In this document: piece after piece, positions 52,846-63,855 of the stretch
How the letters are laid out: each line of letters begins with the position of its first letter
Numbering within the stretch: the stretch's first letter is position 1
NCBI GenBank assembly: GCA_009746045.1
Contig: RPFO01000132.1
Coordinates: 1,384,590 to 1,448,589 of the forward strand
Direction: 5' to 3'
Source of the DNA: Mesostigma viride
Lineage: Eukaryota > Streptophyta > Mesostigmatophyceae > Mesostigmatales > Mesostigmataceae
DNA: 64,000 bases
Program-made: the position numbers and the translations under genes
Notes under the pieces: model-generated
Seen by the model: only the letters and a program-made list of their open reading frames with translations
Database searches by the model: none
What the model was told of the DNA's origin: nothing

Positions 52846-53700
52846 CTACACCACTGCTATAGGCCCCTGGGCTGGGGTTGCTGAGGGTGCTGGGGCAGCG
52901 GGGGCCGCCTGCCAGGGCTTGCGGACAACGCCCCCCCCCAGTGCATGTACCGGCTTCTTCCCTGCCGCTGTCTGCCGGAGCTGGAGGTAGGTCGGCCATA
53001 GCTCCTGTCGCCGTAGTTGCTGCGCCAGGGTCAAGTCGTCGTCCAGCATTAAGAAAGTCCTCACGAGCCGCTTGCAGCGCTTGAGGAACAAAAGCTTGTC
53101 CGCCATGTGCTCAAAGGTGAGCGTGCAGCAGTACGCGGGGGCAGTCTCGCCTTACCCTGCGAGCGGGGAAGGCGGAGCGGGCCTCCAGCTTGAGCTCACC
53201 AATGAGGGCCATGGGGGATCACCAATGAGGGCAAGGATTTTGTCCGTAAACGCCCATGCAAGCTTCTTGGAGTTCTCACCTTCCAGCCTGCAGGCCAAAG
53301 TGCTTGACGATGACATTATGGCTGCGCTTATCGAGCTCGGCCTCCTCGCGGAGGTCTAGCATCTATTGCTTGAGCTGTGCGGCCGATGGCGGCCGGTGGT
53401 GGTGGTGGTGGTGGTTTGGTTCAGCAGCATGGCGGCCCAGGTCGGGGGGGGAGGAGCATCGCCTGCTGGGCCAGCAGGGGCTGGCTTGGCGGCAATGTCC
53501 TTCACCGCCTGGGCGGTGAGGCCTGCAGTGTTTTGCAGGCACTCGATGGCGATGGTGTTGTCCTTGAGGGGCTTCTCGATTTCACGGAGCTGGGCGGTGA
53601 TGGCCGGCGTCGGTGGTGGCAGCGGTGATGGTGGTGGCGGGGGAGGTGGAGGTCGAGGAGCTGGGTTCAGGGTGGAGGCCGTGGCGGTGGAGATATATAT
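52846..53700 (-). pseudogene. LINE ORF1 fragment
   Basis: The minus strand gives, right to left, a proline-rich start, a helical stretch (ITAQLREIEKPLKDNTIAIE), a broken RRM-like part (SHNVIVKHFGLQAG), and an intact last segment (52846-53106) ending with MADKLLFLKRCKRLVRTFLM. This follows the plan of the ORF1 at 33435-34761 but belongs to a different family. Several frame breaks. A segment of it (52947-53049) is repeated at 56086-56203. Confidence 0.65.
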
Positions 53701-53916
53701 TTATTGAGAATGATAAATTACGGAGTATAGATTGGCATGCAACAGAAGGAAAACCCCGAAAAGAAGAAGAACCCTGAAGAAATCAATAGTAATCTGACAC
53801 GGACATCCAAGGATCACGCCAGCTGCACAAGGTACAGTACAACTAGCTAACATCACAAAACTACGACACGCGGCAATATCGCTGCCGCCGGCCCACCAGG
53901 CAGGCCTGGGAGGGAT

Positions 53917-54660
53917 CTAAACCGCATGGGTTGCAACATGAAGTCGGCCCGGGTGCGGCGGAATAATTAACACATTAGCCACGGTGCGAGTGAGGGCGAG
54001 TGACAGGCGCTGCCGCCAATACGAGGACCACGTGCGGGCAGACCACGGGGCGGTCTGACCCTCGAGGTCGAGGCGGTCTGCACGGCGCTGGCAGCACCGA
54101 TCGTGGAAAAACTCTGCTGTCTTGGGGCCCATGGCCCCGAACTCCTTGAAAGGACAAAGGGGATGACCCGCTGTGGCCCCACATTGCATGCCGTAGGAGG
54201 CAAACTTGTCGCGCTCAGCTGCACAGCGGCAGCAGCGGCCCGGCATCCACAGCCGCCCGGAGGATGTGGCGACCGGAGAGCGGCCGAGGCATGGAGACAT
54301 CTCGATGAGCAGGTGGCAACCCTGCCCGTCGTAGTCAAGCACGGTAATGTCGGGGCGGTGGTTGGCCGGTGAGTAGAGGGCGGCCCCATCCGCGTCCTTG
54401 CACTTGATGCATGGTGGAGTGGGGAAAGACCGACCGAACCATGGCACACGTACACCACGTACCCGCGCAGAGGTCGAGCGCGGTATGGAGATAGAGGAAC
54501 CAGTTCTCGGGTTCTGCGGGCCACCCATGCACGCGATGTAACTAGTGCGTCCCAGTAGTATCGAGAGTGCTCAAGCCCGCAGCTGCCGCAGGACGCACCC
54601 GCTGTGATGAGAGGTTGCGGGGCAAACAGCTGGTGGCGGAGGAGAGCGATGGCGTAAATT
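53917..54660 (-). pseudogene. LINE C-terminal fragment with possible restriction-like endonuclease
   Basis: Read right to left: an LLRHQLFAPQPL segment, a CCHC-like finger start (CGSCGLEHSRYY), a second C-x2-C (CIKCKDADG), then HRPDITVLDYDGQGCHLLIE and ERDKFASYG, and PFKEFGAMGPKTAEFF. The PD...E...K spacing resembles the restriction-like endonuclease found at the C-terminus of site-specific LINEs, but the match is by eye only. One open frame covers 53917-54528; the finger lies upstream in another frame. Confidence 0.5.
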
Positions 54661-55129
54661 AAGGCCCGGAATTAACCAGCGTGTTCAAAGGGCTCATGGG
54701 GAGGGCGCGCAGGAATGCGGACCCCACGCTCCCCTCAAGGGAAACGGAGACTCCCGTTTCACTGTGAAGCCAAGCCTTCCCCTGATCGTTCAAGCTTGCA
54801 TGCAGACCCATCCAGTCGGCACAGTGTAGTATACCCGCGCACAGGTCTTTTGTTGTTTTTCATGAACGCAGGCAGGGAAGACACTAGGACTGACGACAGT
54901 GGGCATGCCCCGGGGCAGGCGACTGTGGACGGCCTGGGCGGGGCGGACAAGGTCGCAGGCCTGCTGGATCCCGAGGTAAGAATCCTGCACAGCCTGCACA
55001 AAGGGGAAGGGGGATGGGGTGACCAAGTCGGGAATAGCGCTGATGGACTAATATGTATAGTGATGATTGGGTACCATAAATATGATGTTGGGACATTCAT
55101 ACCACCACTTGCGGGGGGTACTACTGCCC

Positions 55130-55980
55130 CCCAACCATGCACCAGCTCCGGCCCTTCGACGACACCCCAGTTCCCTTCCCTGCTTCCGGTCGCTTCAAGC
55201 TCAGTGCTTGGCAGCTGGCTTCCCGACTGCGAGGACGACATGACGACCCGGATTGGTATGGCCTGCATGGCTGGGCACAGCTCCACAAGCGCCGTTGCTG
55301 GTGGAGCAACGCTGCCCTTCCCCGGACTGTCAAACGCGCCGCGGCGACCTCTTCAAGGTCGTGATCTTGGCGATCCTGAACTTTGGAGCCGAGACGCGGC
55401 TCCTGCCCGCGTCACGCTGATCATTGCAGGAGCTGCATGGAGCAGCAACTCGACGGCGCGGTCCCCAAGCTAAGGCTACGTAGTGGGCTCAACATTCCAT
55501 TCAGCATGAACATTCGCCATGAGGATTTGTATGCTGATTTACAACAATACGCTTCCCATATCATTAGGCACTGAGGCGCCTGGGCCTCGATCGCCGGGCA
55601 CCTTGCACGCACAGATCAGGTAGACACTATTATGGATACGGCTCAGCAGGCACCAAGCCCGCCCAACCTGGGCGTTTTGATCTCACATGGCGGTGCCCAA
55701 GGCCGAGCGGCGAGCGTGGCCGGGGCGCTACCCGTGGAGTTTCCGGGATAGACTAGGCATTAATATGTGTTACCCACGTCGCAATGGGCTCTGCAACGCT
55801 AGGGAATCACCCCTAGCCGGCATGTCTATAATCTGGAGGCAGATTATTCGCAAGGATAGGTGGCAGGTAGTAATGAAGGAGACCAACCCCAAGCCAGTGG
55901 CCGGGGGCTCCGCGTGTCGGACCGAGGATGGCCGTCCACAGCAATGCGGGCCGTGGTGCCCACAACCCTGTAACTAGGTC
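55130..55980 (+). pseudogene. LINE ORF2 thumb/C-terminal fragment, plus strand
   Basis: Pieces in different frames match the minus-strand LINE at 30573-31200 in order: VLGSWLPDCEDDMTTRIGMA against LLGSLLPSCEVDVDHRISLA, then ILNFGAETRLLP against VLTYGAKTWTL, MNIRHEDLYADLQQYASHII against VRNEDLYQGMPYITSTI, and AGHLARTDQVDT against VGHLARTNQVDT. Broken by many stops. Confidence 0.75.
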
Positions 55981-56085
55981 TTAGATAATTAGCTCCATCC
56001 AATGATCCCATCCCACTCGACTGCACTGAGGGCTTATGCTCCGACGCAACGCTGTTACATGTTAATTATTAATTAGTTAATTCCA

Positions 56086-56203
56086 GTATACCGGCTTCTT
56101 CCCTGCCGTCTGCAGGAGAGCTGGATCGGTAGGTCTGACACGGTTGGCCATAGCGATCCCGTCGCCGTTTGTTGCTGGGCCAAGGTCAAGTCGTCGTCCA
56201 GCG
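56086..56203 (-). repeat. Second copy of the LINE ORF1 C-terminal segment
   Basis: Matches 52947-53049 with several small indels (ccggcttcttccctgccg through tcaagtcgtcgtccagc). It is preceded on the left by a short ttaattattaattag tract, like the LINE tails. It runs directly into the RT fragment to its right. Confidence 0.8.
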
Positions 56204-56525
56204 TGTGTAGGAGACGTCCCCCCAACAACTGAGCCTCTTGCGACGCTCATACAGCGTGCGGATGACGGTAATCAGGGGAGTGGGGACGCGAGCGCGAGCA
56301 AGTACAGCCCATAGAGCGCCCCAGAGGACACAATCAAAAGCCTTGATGAAGTCGACGAAGATCAGGATGGCGGGAAACTCACCAGGTTGCAGAAGAGCGA
56401 TTTCCTCGAAGAGGCGACGCGCGACGAAGATGGCCATGACGGTGTTGCGCCCAGGACGAAAGCCCATTTGACTTTCCCCTAGGTGACGGTCAAGAGCAGA
56501 GCGAAGGCGGTTGAGGACGGAGTCA
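56186..56525 (-). pseudogene. LINE RT core fragment
   Basis: Reads MGFRPGRNTVMAIFVARRLF then ILIFVDFIKAFDCVLWGALW, the classic LINE RT motifs with the catalytic FVDF.KAFD box intact, then VIRTLYERRKRLS. The GFR motif is preceded in frame by an LDRHLGES-like segment. It lacks motif C (FADD). The junction to the left is with an ORF1 fragment, so the order is scrambled. Confidence 0.85.
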
Positions 56526-56533
56526 TGCTCCTA

Positions 56534-56560
56534 ATTAATTAAGTAATTAATTAATACCTA
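56534..56560. repeat. (TTAA)n tract next to the RT fragment
   Basis: Imperfect tandem ttaa units (one interrupted by g). Same motif as at 30389 and 52135. Confidence 0.75.
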
Positions 56561-56860
56561 GACTCTCGCAAACGGTCTGGACAGGGGTGGGCAGGTGGCC
56601 GCCCACTGCATGCCAGGAGCCTCCCATGCATGTGAGAACAAAGCGATCCCATGGCCGGGCCCGGGCTTGGTGCCAGCTAGCCTTTATGAAATATCCACCT
56701 GATGATCTCTGCGGGCTAGGTGTCTAGCTAGGCGCCCAGGCGCGCCTATGTCTAAGAGTACATGTGGGAAACAAAGGGTAAATCAGTGCACAACTGCTCA
56801 TTGCTTATATGCATACTGTATGGAATGTATAAAACGCTCTGTGTTGCATCATCATGACGG

Positions 56861-57000
56861 CTACGTTAAAAAGCTTCTACATCTAGCCGAGCCCCAATCT
56901 CCGGCCTGCGTCAGCGTCCACGCCTCCGCGCCGTACAGCAGGCCCGTCAAAATGCCAACAGAGCTTGAATAGGTCGCGTAATTAAGTGTATACCATCCGG
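56861..57000 (-). pseudogene. Small LINE thumb fragment
   Basis: Encodes VGILTGLLYGAEAWTLTQA, the LINE thumb motif also seen at about 31060 (VLPVLTYGAKTWTL). The flanks are unrelated. About 400 bases to its right before MED4 contain nothing recognisable. Confidence 0.65.
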
Positions 57001-57414
57001 GGCAGGGGGTTTTGCTCCACCAGCGGCAGTACTCATGGAGTGTCCCCCACGTTTCAGATATCATGCAACCTTTCAGTTTTTCCAAAAGCGAAAGGGACAG
57101 AAATTTCATACCATCTGTGGATTAATGATATCATGTATCACACAGGGGCTTTTAATCAATCAATGAGTCTGTGTGGCTGGAATTGTATAAAGTGACTTAA
57201 GTCAGCTTAGGTGCTGCTGCAGTTTAGATCTTAGAACACCACCTCAAGCTTGCATATCGACGGACACACTGCAACTATGGACGTGAAACAGCCAGCATGA
57301 GATTGCTATGAACACTCCGCTTCACCCTGGCCGTCACACCTGCATGAAATTTGTACCCTGGAGCAAACTGCTATAACCCTGAATTATCAATACACCTTCG
57401 TCTTTCCTGCACAT

Positions 57415-60400
57415 TCAATCATCTGCGTCATCGTAACTGTCATAACTATCTGAGGCAGAACCATCGTCCATGCCTCCATCGTCCGAGTCTGGGTTGAGAT
57501 CAAGCTGCGGCAAACAAAACAGGAATCAAGAGGTTTCGAAACAGTAAGCGCAGTCAACGCAAAGACTTACAGTGGCCTACAAAATCCCTAACAAAAACCA
57601 GCTCACACAAATGTAAAAGATGGAGGATTGTAACCGGTCAGTAAAACATCAACTGCAACGACTGAGGCATAAGAATAGGCAAGGCATGACCAGGGACGTG
57701 AAGGGACCTGCCACACGAGGGGAGAAAAGACATGAAGGGGGGGGAAGAGATAAAGAGGAGATAAGCGGTGAAGGGGGGAGAGGAGATAAAGGGGAGATAA
57801 GCGATGAAGGGGAGAGAAGAGTAGAGGAGAACTAAGGTCTTGAGGACGAGCGTGATAGGGACAGGTGGTGGCAGAGGAGGCCACAGGGAGACAAGGCCCG
57901 CAGAGGAAGGGCGCCGGTGTCAGCACGAGGACACATCATTGCGTCCTGCAACAGGGCGTAACAGGGCACTACAGGCGGCAACAGGCTGTTGTGATGTCGA
58001 TGGCCGCGGCTGGGGGTGTGCATACCTGCACAAGCAACACCCTAAACCATAAGCCAAAAAATCCTATATCATACCTGCACAAAGGGCACCGCGATTGGCT
58101 GCACCGTCTTCGGCGGTGCCGGGCGTATTGCCCTGTTTACAAATCCCAGGATGAGGGAATGCACGCCACGATCCACACAAGAGGGCGCGGTGGTGAGTGC
58201 GATCGCTATAGGAATGCGCGCCACGATCCACACAAGAGGGCGCGGTCATAAGTGCGATCGCTATAGGAATGCGCGCCACGATCCAAACAAGAGGGCGCGG
58301 TCGTAAGTGCGATCGCTATAGGAATGCGCGCCACGATCCACACAAGAGGGCGCGGTCGTAAGTGCGATCGCTTTAGGAATGCGCGCCACGATCCAAACAA
58401 GAGGGTGCGGTCGTAAGTGCGATCGCTATAGGAATGCGCGCGCCGATCCACGCAAGAGGGCGCGGTCGTAAGTGCGATCGCTATAGGAATGCGCGCGCCG
58501 ATCCACGCAAGAGGGCGCGGTCGTAAGTGCGATCGCTATAGGAATGCGCGCGCCGATCCACGCAAGAGGGCGCGGTCGTAAGTGCGATTGTTACTTATGC
58601 GCGCGCTGGGGTAGACGTAGAAACAGCATGTCCTGGCATGCATCGCAACTGCATAGGCTAAGCGACATATCGATATAATCAGGATTACACCCGCTGCCCC
58701 CACGACAGGTCCCAGACTTGCCACGTCATGAAAGCATGAATGAGAAATGCCTGAGCGGATGAACAGACCGAAATAGGTGGCAATGCCCACGATTTCAAGC
58801 CACACAAACCGTGTAAAGTATACCAGGCTTGTCCAGAAAACATGCCAAGGGCTACACGGAACATGTGGTGAATTTTAAAAAATAGTGGCAATTCCAAGAT
58901 GAGACTGCAGTGGTTCCGTCAAGCAGACAGCAGACGCGGTAAACTATAGCTCCAGATTATGATGATAGGAACAATCAGATAGTCTGTAAACCTGGCCCAC
59001 AGCCACAGAGGCCAAGTCGTCCCATCCGACAAGCGGGCCCCATCCGCTCAAGTGGTTACTGTACAGCAGATGGAGGGCCATGGTCGCTATAATACCGAGT
59101 ATGCCATGTAGGTGCTGTGAAAATGCTGCCTAACCACCGACGCGGAACCCACCTCTCGGTCTCGGCAGCTGGTGGCACCTTCCCTCCTGCCGGCGCTGCA
59201 GGTGTGGCAGGCGCGGCCCCTCCATTGGCCGCGGTGACCGCAGGGAGAGGGAGAGTGACAGTGATGGGGTCGCCTGGTTTCCATCCTGATGACAGCAAAG
59301 ACAGCCACCGCAAAGACATAGAAATGCCACCACAACCACAGACCAACGCAGCCAGGGCATTAGCAATAGAGCCTGCAGGTTCCCACCGGCCCCACGTGGG
59401 CAAGGGCAATGGTATGGAAAGAAACCATCTCAGTACGGCCCAACTCGAGAAGTTGACCATTTCCCTTGACAGTGCACAACATCATCCACAAGCTTTTTTC
59501 CGCACAGCGATTCGCAGCACACTCGAGGCCACATGGCTGGTTTGCTCCTGGCAGCATCGCTGACTGCCACCTGCCGCAGAGGCAGCAGGGCGGAACTCTC
59601 CACTCGCAGGCAAACCCCGCTCATTGGGGATCGCAACCACTACTAGAAAGCGATGGAATAGCAAGCACCACAAGAAAACAACGGGATCGCAAGCACTACT
59701 AGAAAGCAATGGAATAGCAAGCACTACAAGAAAACAATGGAGTAGCGAGCGCTTCCATAGTAATGAGCAGCCTAGCATAGAAAATGCAAAGAAAGGCAAA
59801 AAAAATGCAAAGAAAACGCAAGCAGATTGCGAGCAAGGCCAACGCAGGATGCAATGCCGATGGGGATTCCCTGCTGGCACTTCTTATCAACGATCGTCCG
59901 ACGACTAGAACAAGGGTGCACCATCCATCAACAACAAGACGAGCGCACGGCCCGCACGTACCAAGGGGCATGGGCGGCGGGAGAGGCAGCGGGTCGCCCG
60001 GCCGCCAGCCTGCAAGGGCAGCGTGGGCACGCGGAGGAGGCAGCGCCGGGTAGGGTGCGTTGGCGCGTGGGTTGGGCAGGGCAGAGGGTGCTTAGGGGAC
60101 GTGCACACGGCCGCGGCTACACCCATAAATGCCACCACAAGCATGTCTGTCTACTGAGGGGAGCCAGCACGGCACGCATGCGCCTTCTCGGCTGCCATGC
60201 CACCACACTAGTGTCCACCAAAATGCGTGCTGGCCTGCTAGCTGATGGGCATTGGTACTCCAAGTCATGCGTACCCTCATGGCCGGGCATACACCATGCG
60301 GTGGCAGCGCCATCTGAACACGCTTCTTTGTGGAAGTAGGATCGGAACAGGAAGCCAAAACAGGAAGGTAGAAATGAAAGCATACAAGCCTGATTTCCAT

Positions 60401-63400
60401 TTCGATCGACCTGAATGAGTTGGTAGCATCATTAGGGCAAATGCAGGCGTGATAGCAGTACAGTTTTAATGACACAAACATCATGAGCTAACGACTGGTA
60501 TCTGTGGCATCACGACAGGGATTCTCCTTGCATATGTCAGGCATGCGCTGGTCGCCCCAGGGATGATAATATGATTTATATAAGTGGTGGTGCTGCATCG
60601 TACAAGCACCGTGTCCGTACAACAAGCGGATGCACAGTCTCAACGGCGGCTGCCTGTGGCTGCGGCATGCACGTACCTGGCGGCATTGGAGGCAGTGCGG
60701 GCAGGGGATCCCCCGGCTTCCAGCCCTTGGGCATGGCAGGGATGGCTCCAAGCCCTGCATACGTTTAGAGGTCATGTTGGGTGGGTGGTCACGTGGCAGC
60801 CGGACAGAGGCATCCGTGTGCAGCCCGCATATGTGAGTGGCCCCAGCTGAAGAATGCCCTGTGCACCACACCTGGCGGGTGCAACAGCAACTAGCCGCAC
60901 CCCGCTACGCCGGCCGAGTTGACAATTATCACCCCTTTAAGCCCACTATGGTTGCCGAGATGGATAACTGGAGCAGCTGCCCTTCATGCCTGGCCATGCC
61001 ATCCCATGAAGCTGAGACGCTCGCGCCGCTATCTGGAGGATAATCAACTTCGGCTCACGTCACACGCCAGCTAAAGTGCCCTGCATAGATGGAATATGGG
61101 TGCGTGCCATTCAGGGCGTACGAGCACAAGCCCCCAAGCGCCACATCGAGCAAGACATGCCACCAAAGAGCCGCGGGTCCACGACCATGGGACCGCCTCC
61201 AGGCACTCACAAAGCAGAAACTTGGTGCTATACGCAGATTAACCACAGCCTGCGCGCGATGCGCCGAACGCAAGCACATGAGGTGCCAACCCAGCCAGCG
61301 CCCTGCTCGCTAGTTGGCGACCAAGCGCAGGAGATGGGGTTCGGGTCCCAAAGCAAGCACGCATGGGGCCAAGCAACAAGCGCCCGCAAGCATGGGGCCA
61401 AGCAACGAGCGCTCGCACGCACCAGGAGGCAGCCCAGGCAAAAAGGGAGCGCCTGCCGGCGTCGCTAGCGGCACACCCGCGCTCGTAGCTGCTGGACCAT
61501 CCACCAAAGATGCTGGCGGCTCCACGTCGGAGGTGGCGGCGCCGGCCATGGCCCCGCTGGCGCTCTCGGCAGCGCGGCTCCGCTTGAGGGACTTTTGGGC
61601 GGACGAGAGGGCCGCCTTCTTTGGGGGCACGAGGGCTGCTAGGTCTGGTACAAGAGATGGCAAAACAAAGGCGATCCAAAATAAAGATGACGGCACGCAA
61701 AAGAAACGGTCATGCCTGGTAGGATGACGGTGATGCAAGACAAATGCCATGCACAACAACAAACACGGCAACCGTAAACAACTATCAGGCCTGGTGCGGC
61801 TGCGTGGCGAACAGACAACAACTCAAAGACTGGTCAAGCAGCACAGGGACGGCGAGGAGGATAAGGAATGCAACTGTCAAAGAAAGCGTGCATGCAACGA
61901 GTCCAATGTTGTGATAGATCCACTGGCAAAAGCATTCACGCAGCTGCCAGCATCCATGACATTGCGGCACCTGCAAGAGCAGTCCAACCCTGGTGGTGGA
62001 CGACCAAAGCAGCCTCGTGTACGCAGCCATGCGACATGTCACAAGGGCCCTTTAGAGGCGAGGAGCCGGCATGCAGGGAGCGGTGTAGCGGCTTGTGTAG
62101 AGGGTGCAGTCAAGCGGCTTCCGACGGGACATAGTTTGGCACTTTTGTTTAGGGCCTCCGACAGCAGTTCCATGGGGCAGAACAGGCAGGGCGCAGCATG
62201 CTAAATAAACAAAATTGCAAGGCCCCCGCCTGGTCCCTGAAGCGGCCAGGGCGGTCCTGTTGCCACATGGCACACGTCACACGGTTTCCAGCCAAACAGA
62301 CACGACGCAGCCAGGTGGGACCACACGAAATGGTGCGCCTACCATTGTAGCATGGTAAAAAGTCTGCCCCCCCGCGCATCAGACATAACTGTTATCATGC
62401 AACCCCAGCCGTGTGGTATTAGAGGCAGTGCCTGCCCCGCGCACCCTACCTGGCCCTGAGTAGTGATACAGCGCCGACGAACGCATGTGCTCTTCCTGCG
62501 GCGCGGGCGGCTGGCTGCGTTGTGGCGCCTCCGTCGCAACGTCTGCTGAGGGAGGCCCGAAGCTGCCGTAGCTGATGCGGTGGGCATACCACACGATATC
62601 TGACATGGTGGGGGTGGCTGCCGCCGCGCCATGGGGGGTGGCAACGCGGGCATCTGCGGAAGCGGAGACAGGGTGGGGGGGGCCAGGTGGGGGCAGTGTG
62701 CAATGACAGGCATGAGGAGGTGTGCAATGACAGGCATGAGGAGGTGTGCAATGACAGGCAACAGGAAGTGTGCAATGACGGGCATGAGGAGGTGTGCAAT
62801 GACAGGCAACAGGAGGTGTGCAATGACAGGCATGAGGAGGTGTGCAATGACAGGCATGAGGAGGTGTGCAATGACAGGCAACAGGAAGTGTGCAATGACG
62901 GGCATGAGGAGGTGTGCAATGACAGGCAACAGGAGGTGTGCAATGACAGGCAACAGGAGGTGTGCAATGACAGGCATGAGGAGGTGTGCAATGACAGGCA
63001 ACAGGAGGTGTGCAATGACAGGCATGAGGAGGTGTGCAATGACAGGCAACAGGAGGTGTGCAATGACGGGCATGAGGAGGTGTGCAATGACAGGCATGAG
63101 GAGGTGTGCAATGACGGGCAACAGGAGGTGTGCAATGACAGGCATGAGGAGGTGTGCAATGACAGGCAACAGGAGGTGTGCAATGACGGGCAACAGGAGG
63201 TGTGCAATGACAGGCATGAGGAGGTGTGCAGTGACGGGCATGAGGAGGTGTGCAATGACAGGCAACAGGAGGTGTGCAATGACAGGCAAAAGGAGGTGTG
63301 CAATGACAGGCAAAAGGAGGTGTGCGCAGATGCGCTATCAGGTGTAGAGGATGGGTGGGTTTAGCCCAAAAGAACCGTCGCAGCTCCCGAAAAGGCATGG

Positions 63401-63855
63401 CAAGGATGGCATGGACACGCACCGCCTCTGCATCTCCGCCACCCCAACAAGCGTGTCCTGCTCTTGCAACGAGCAAGCCTTCCCCAATCTGGAGGCCATG
63501 AACCTGCAGTCGCTCGAATCCACAGCACACGCCAAAGACATGCGCATGTATGGGTGCACTTCGCTCCCACGTTCCAGCGCGCGCCCACCCGGCCTCTGGA
63601 ACGTGCGCGGATGCTCCTCTCTGTGGTCCCCCCGCAATCCGCAGTGGCCATCACACACACACACACACACACACCACAAGGCGCATGTACCTGGTGCAGG
63701 CGTCAGCAGCGGCGCCGGATGGTCATTCAGCGTGGCCTGCAGCGCCGCCTCCACCTCTCGCAACTTGGTGGCAAACCGCCGCAACGCCACCGCGTTGCCG
63801 GCAACTGCCGCCTCCACGCGTTGGACGCGTTCGAACTGCTGGCTGCGACGGTGGA
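57415..63855 (-). CDS. MED4: Mediator complex subunit 4, eight 3' exons; 5' end beyond the window
   Basis: Exons, in transcript order: 63855-63691, 62599-62450, 61644-61423, 60754-60677, 60009-59962, 59285-59153, 58132-58075, 57504-57415 (TGA 57417-57415). All are GT-AG with matching phases; 944 bases give 313 residues plus a partial first codon. Landmarks: coiled coil AVALRRFATKLREVEAAL; the MED4 signature DIVWYAHRISYGSF with PPAPQEEHMRSSALY; a Lys/Ser-rich linker (AQKSLKRSRAAE); three GW(K/R)PGDP modules, one per exon; VQPIAVPFVQLDLNPDS; and an acidic tail ending DDADD. Plant MED4 shares the YAHRISY box, the GWKPGDP repeats and the acidic end. It sits in the Mediator middle module, linking transcription factors to RNA polymerase II. 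The first exon needs one base from an exon right of 63855. Confidence 0.92.
57505..58074 (-). other. Last MED4 intron, purine-rich
   Basis: 570 bases with a repeated gaggagataa / gggggg motif on the plus strand at 57720-57830. No coding feature. Confidence 0.7.
58160..58600. repeat. 55-bp tandem array in a MED4 intron
   Basis: About eight units at exact 55-base spacing (gatcgctata at 58201, 58256, 58311, then variants at 58366, 58421, 58476, 58531, 58586). Each unit carries a GCGATCGC palindrome and a gcgcgc stretch. It lies in the 58133-59152 intron. Confidence 0.95.
59625..59760. repeat. Degenerate tandem repeat in a MED4 intron
   Basis: Several copies of a ggaatagcaagcactac / agaaaacaatgg module with variants in the intron between the exons at 59153-59285 and 59962-60009. 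An A-rich tract (aaagaaaggcaaaaaaaatg) follows at 59786-59820. Confidence 0.85.
61354..61422. repeat. Two 28-bp copies at the start of a MED4 intron
   Basis: A catggggccaagcaac-containing segment is present twice (about 61362 and 61391) directly after the donor of the 61423-61644 exon on the minus strand. Confidence 0.8.
62692..63325. repeat. 24-bp minisatellite in a MED4 intron (about 26 copies)
   Basis: Units of gtgtgcaatgacaggc followed by atgaggag or aacaggag, alternating irregularly, with occasional acgggc and two aaaagg units at the right end. It lies in the 62600-63690 intron. The unit length is a multiple of three and lacks stops in several frames, so both strands show long false ORFs (up to 383 codons). 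Confidence 0.97.
63656..63674. repeat. (CA)n microsatellite
   Basis: Nine to ten ca units in the MED4 intron, 16 bases from the donor of the 63691-63855 exon. Confidence 0.9.

Noticed and set aside
54715-55473. 252-codon plus-strand frame as a host gene
   Set aside because: Its second half is a decayed LINE thumb domain in a shifted frame, and the first half has no recognisable content.
58160-58600. CRISPR-like array
   Set aside because: No unique spacers: whole 55-base units repeat, in a eukaryotic intron, with no cas genes.
62339-63530. Long open frames on both strands over the 24-bp repeat (up to 383 codons)
   Set aside because: They arise because the unit is 24 bases without stops. The region is inside a MED4 intron whose flanking exons join in phase.
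63338-63530. An extra MED4 exon between 63691 and 62599
   Set aside because: No candidate there kept phase; the exons 63691-63855 and 62450-62599 join directly in phase and match the family order.
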